The notes beneath the pieces were generated by a model. That model saw only the letters and a list, made by a program, of their open reading frames with translations. It was not told the DNA's origin and did not search any database. Below are positions 6,198 to 6,293 of a stretch of 6,293 nt of DNA, piece after piece. Made by a program: the position numbers and the translations under genes. Source of the stretch: Betaproteobacteria bacterium (lineage in GTDB: Bacteria > Pseudomonadota > Gammaproteobacteria > Burkholderiales > Burkholderiaceae_C); NCBI GenBank assembly GCA_005884255.1, contig VBDL01000105.1, forward strand, positions 1 to 6,293, given 5' to 3'. Position 1 is the first letter of the stretch; each line of letters begins with the position of its first letter.

Positions 6198-6293
6198 GGC
6201 TCGTGCGCGCAGGCAGCGCGTCGACCACCGGCCCCTTGCCGCTGAAGCGATCGAGCGCGAGGTAGATCACCGGCGTGATGTACAGCGTGATGG
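6190..6293 (-). CDS. RND-family efflux permease, C-terminal end (partial)
   Basis: Only the last 33 codons and the stop (TGA at 6192-6190) are inside the window; the gene continues past the right edge. The visible peptide starts ITLYITPVIYLALDRFSGKG and ends TSHA. The string LYxTPVIYLxLDR is the characteristic end of the last transmembrane helix and first cytoplasmic residues of AcrB/MdtB/MdtC-type RND pumps, inner-membrane proteins that drive drug efflux by proton exchange. The hydrophilic tail after it is short and typical. It overlaps the start of the aldo/keto reductase gene by 8 bases, so it is probably the upstream partner in the same operon. Whether it is a drug (HAE1) or another RND class cannot be settled from this fragment, though MdtB/C-like is my best guess. 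Confidence 0.82.
   Translation of the reverse strand, partial: ITLYITPVIYLALDRFSGKGPVVDALPARTSHA

Noticed and set aside
4494..6245. 583-codon open frame on the + strand opposite NAT and the aldo/keto reductase
   Set aside because: It is antisense to two genes with intact catalytic residues, its composition (His/Arg/Gln/Val-rich) is typical of antisense frames in GC-rich DNA, and it has no recognisable motif.
1..6293. Mobile element, CRISPR array, tRNA or phage-like content
   Set aside because: I saw no transposase or integrase, no terminal inverted repeats around the genes, no spaced direct repeats and no tRNA-like cloverleaf. Composition is uniform throughout.

Overview
The window is very GC-rich, densely coding bacterial chromosome. 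The codon choice and gene content resemble a betaproteobacterium of the order Burkholderiales (Rubrivivax/Leptothrix/Methylibium-like). That placement is an inference from composition and protein style, not a database match. I see no transposase, integrase, tRNA, rRNA, CRISPR array or long repeat.

Layout. Left third (38-2089, + strand): one complete gene for a paralogue of elongation factor G with all five EF-G domains. Its GTPase centre has unusual substitutions: Ala in place of the catalytic His of the DTPGH motif, and Arg in place of the Lys of NKxD. An 88-bp convergent intergenic gap follows, holding two abutting perfect hairpins (2102-2136). The rest (2178-6293) is a closely packed minus-strand series. 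In transcription order (right to left) it contains: the last 33 codons of an RND-type efflux permease (cut by the window edge); an aldo/keto reductase of the YeaE type; an arylamine N-acetyltransferase; an exported trypsin/HtrA-like serine protease homologue without a PDZ domain; and an FHA-domain protein with several membrane segments. Successive junctions are an 8-bp overlap, a 12-bp gap, a 37-bp gap and a 19-bp overlap, so a single transcript is likely.

How the genes may work together. RND permease, aldo/keto reductase and NAT all fit handling of toxic or reactive small molecules (efflux, carbonyl reduction, arylamine acetylation). The last two genes look like a separate functional pair: a periplasmic protease-fold protein and an inner-membrane protein with a cytoplasmic FHA domain, with overlapping reading frames. 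Both carry a substitution at a key position (protease triad Asp to Asn; FHA phosphothreonine-binding Ser to Ala). This pair is the best candidate here for an undescribed system: a possible envelope-spanning sensor made of a weakened or inactive protease and a non-canonical FHA protein. That role is inference; only the sequences, residues and gene overlap are observed.
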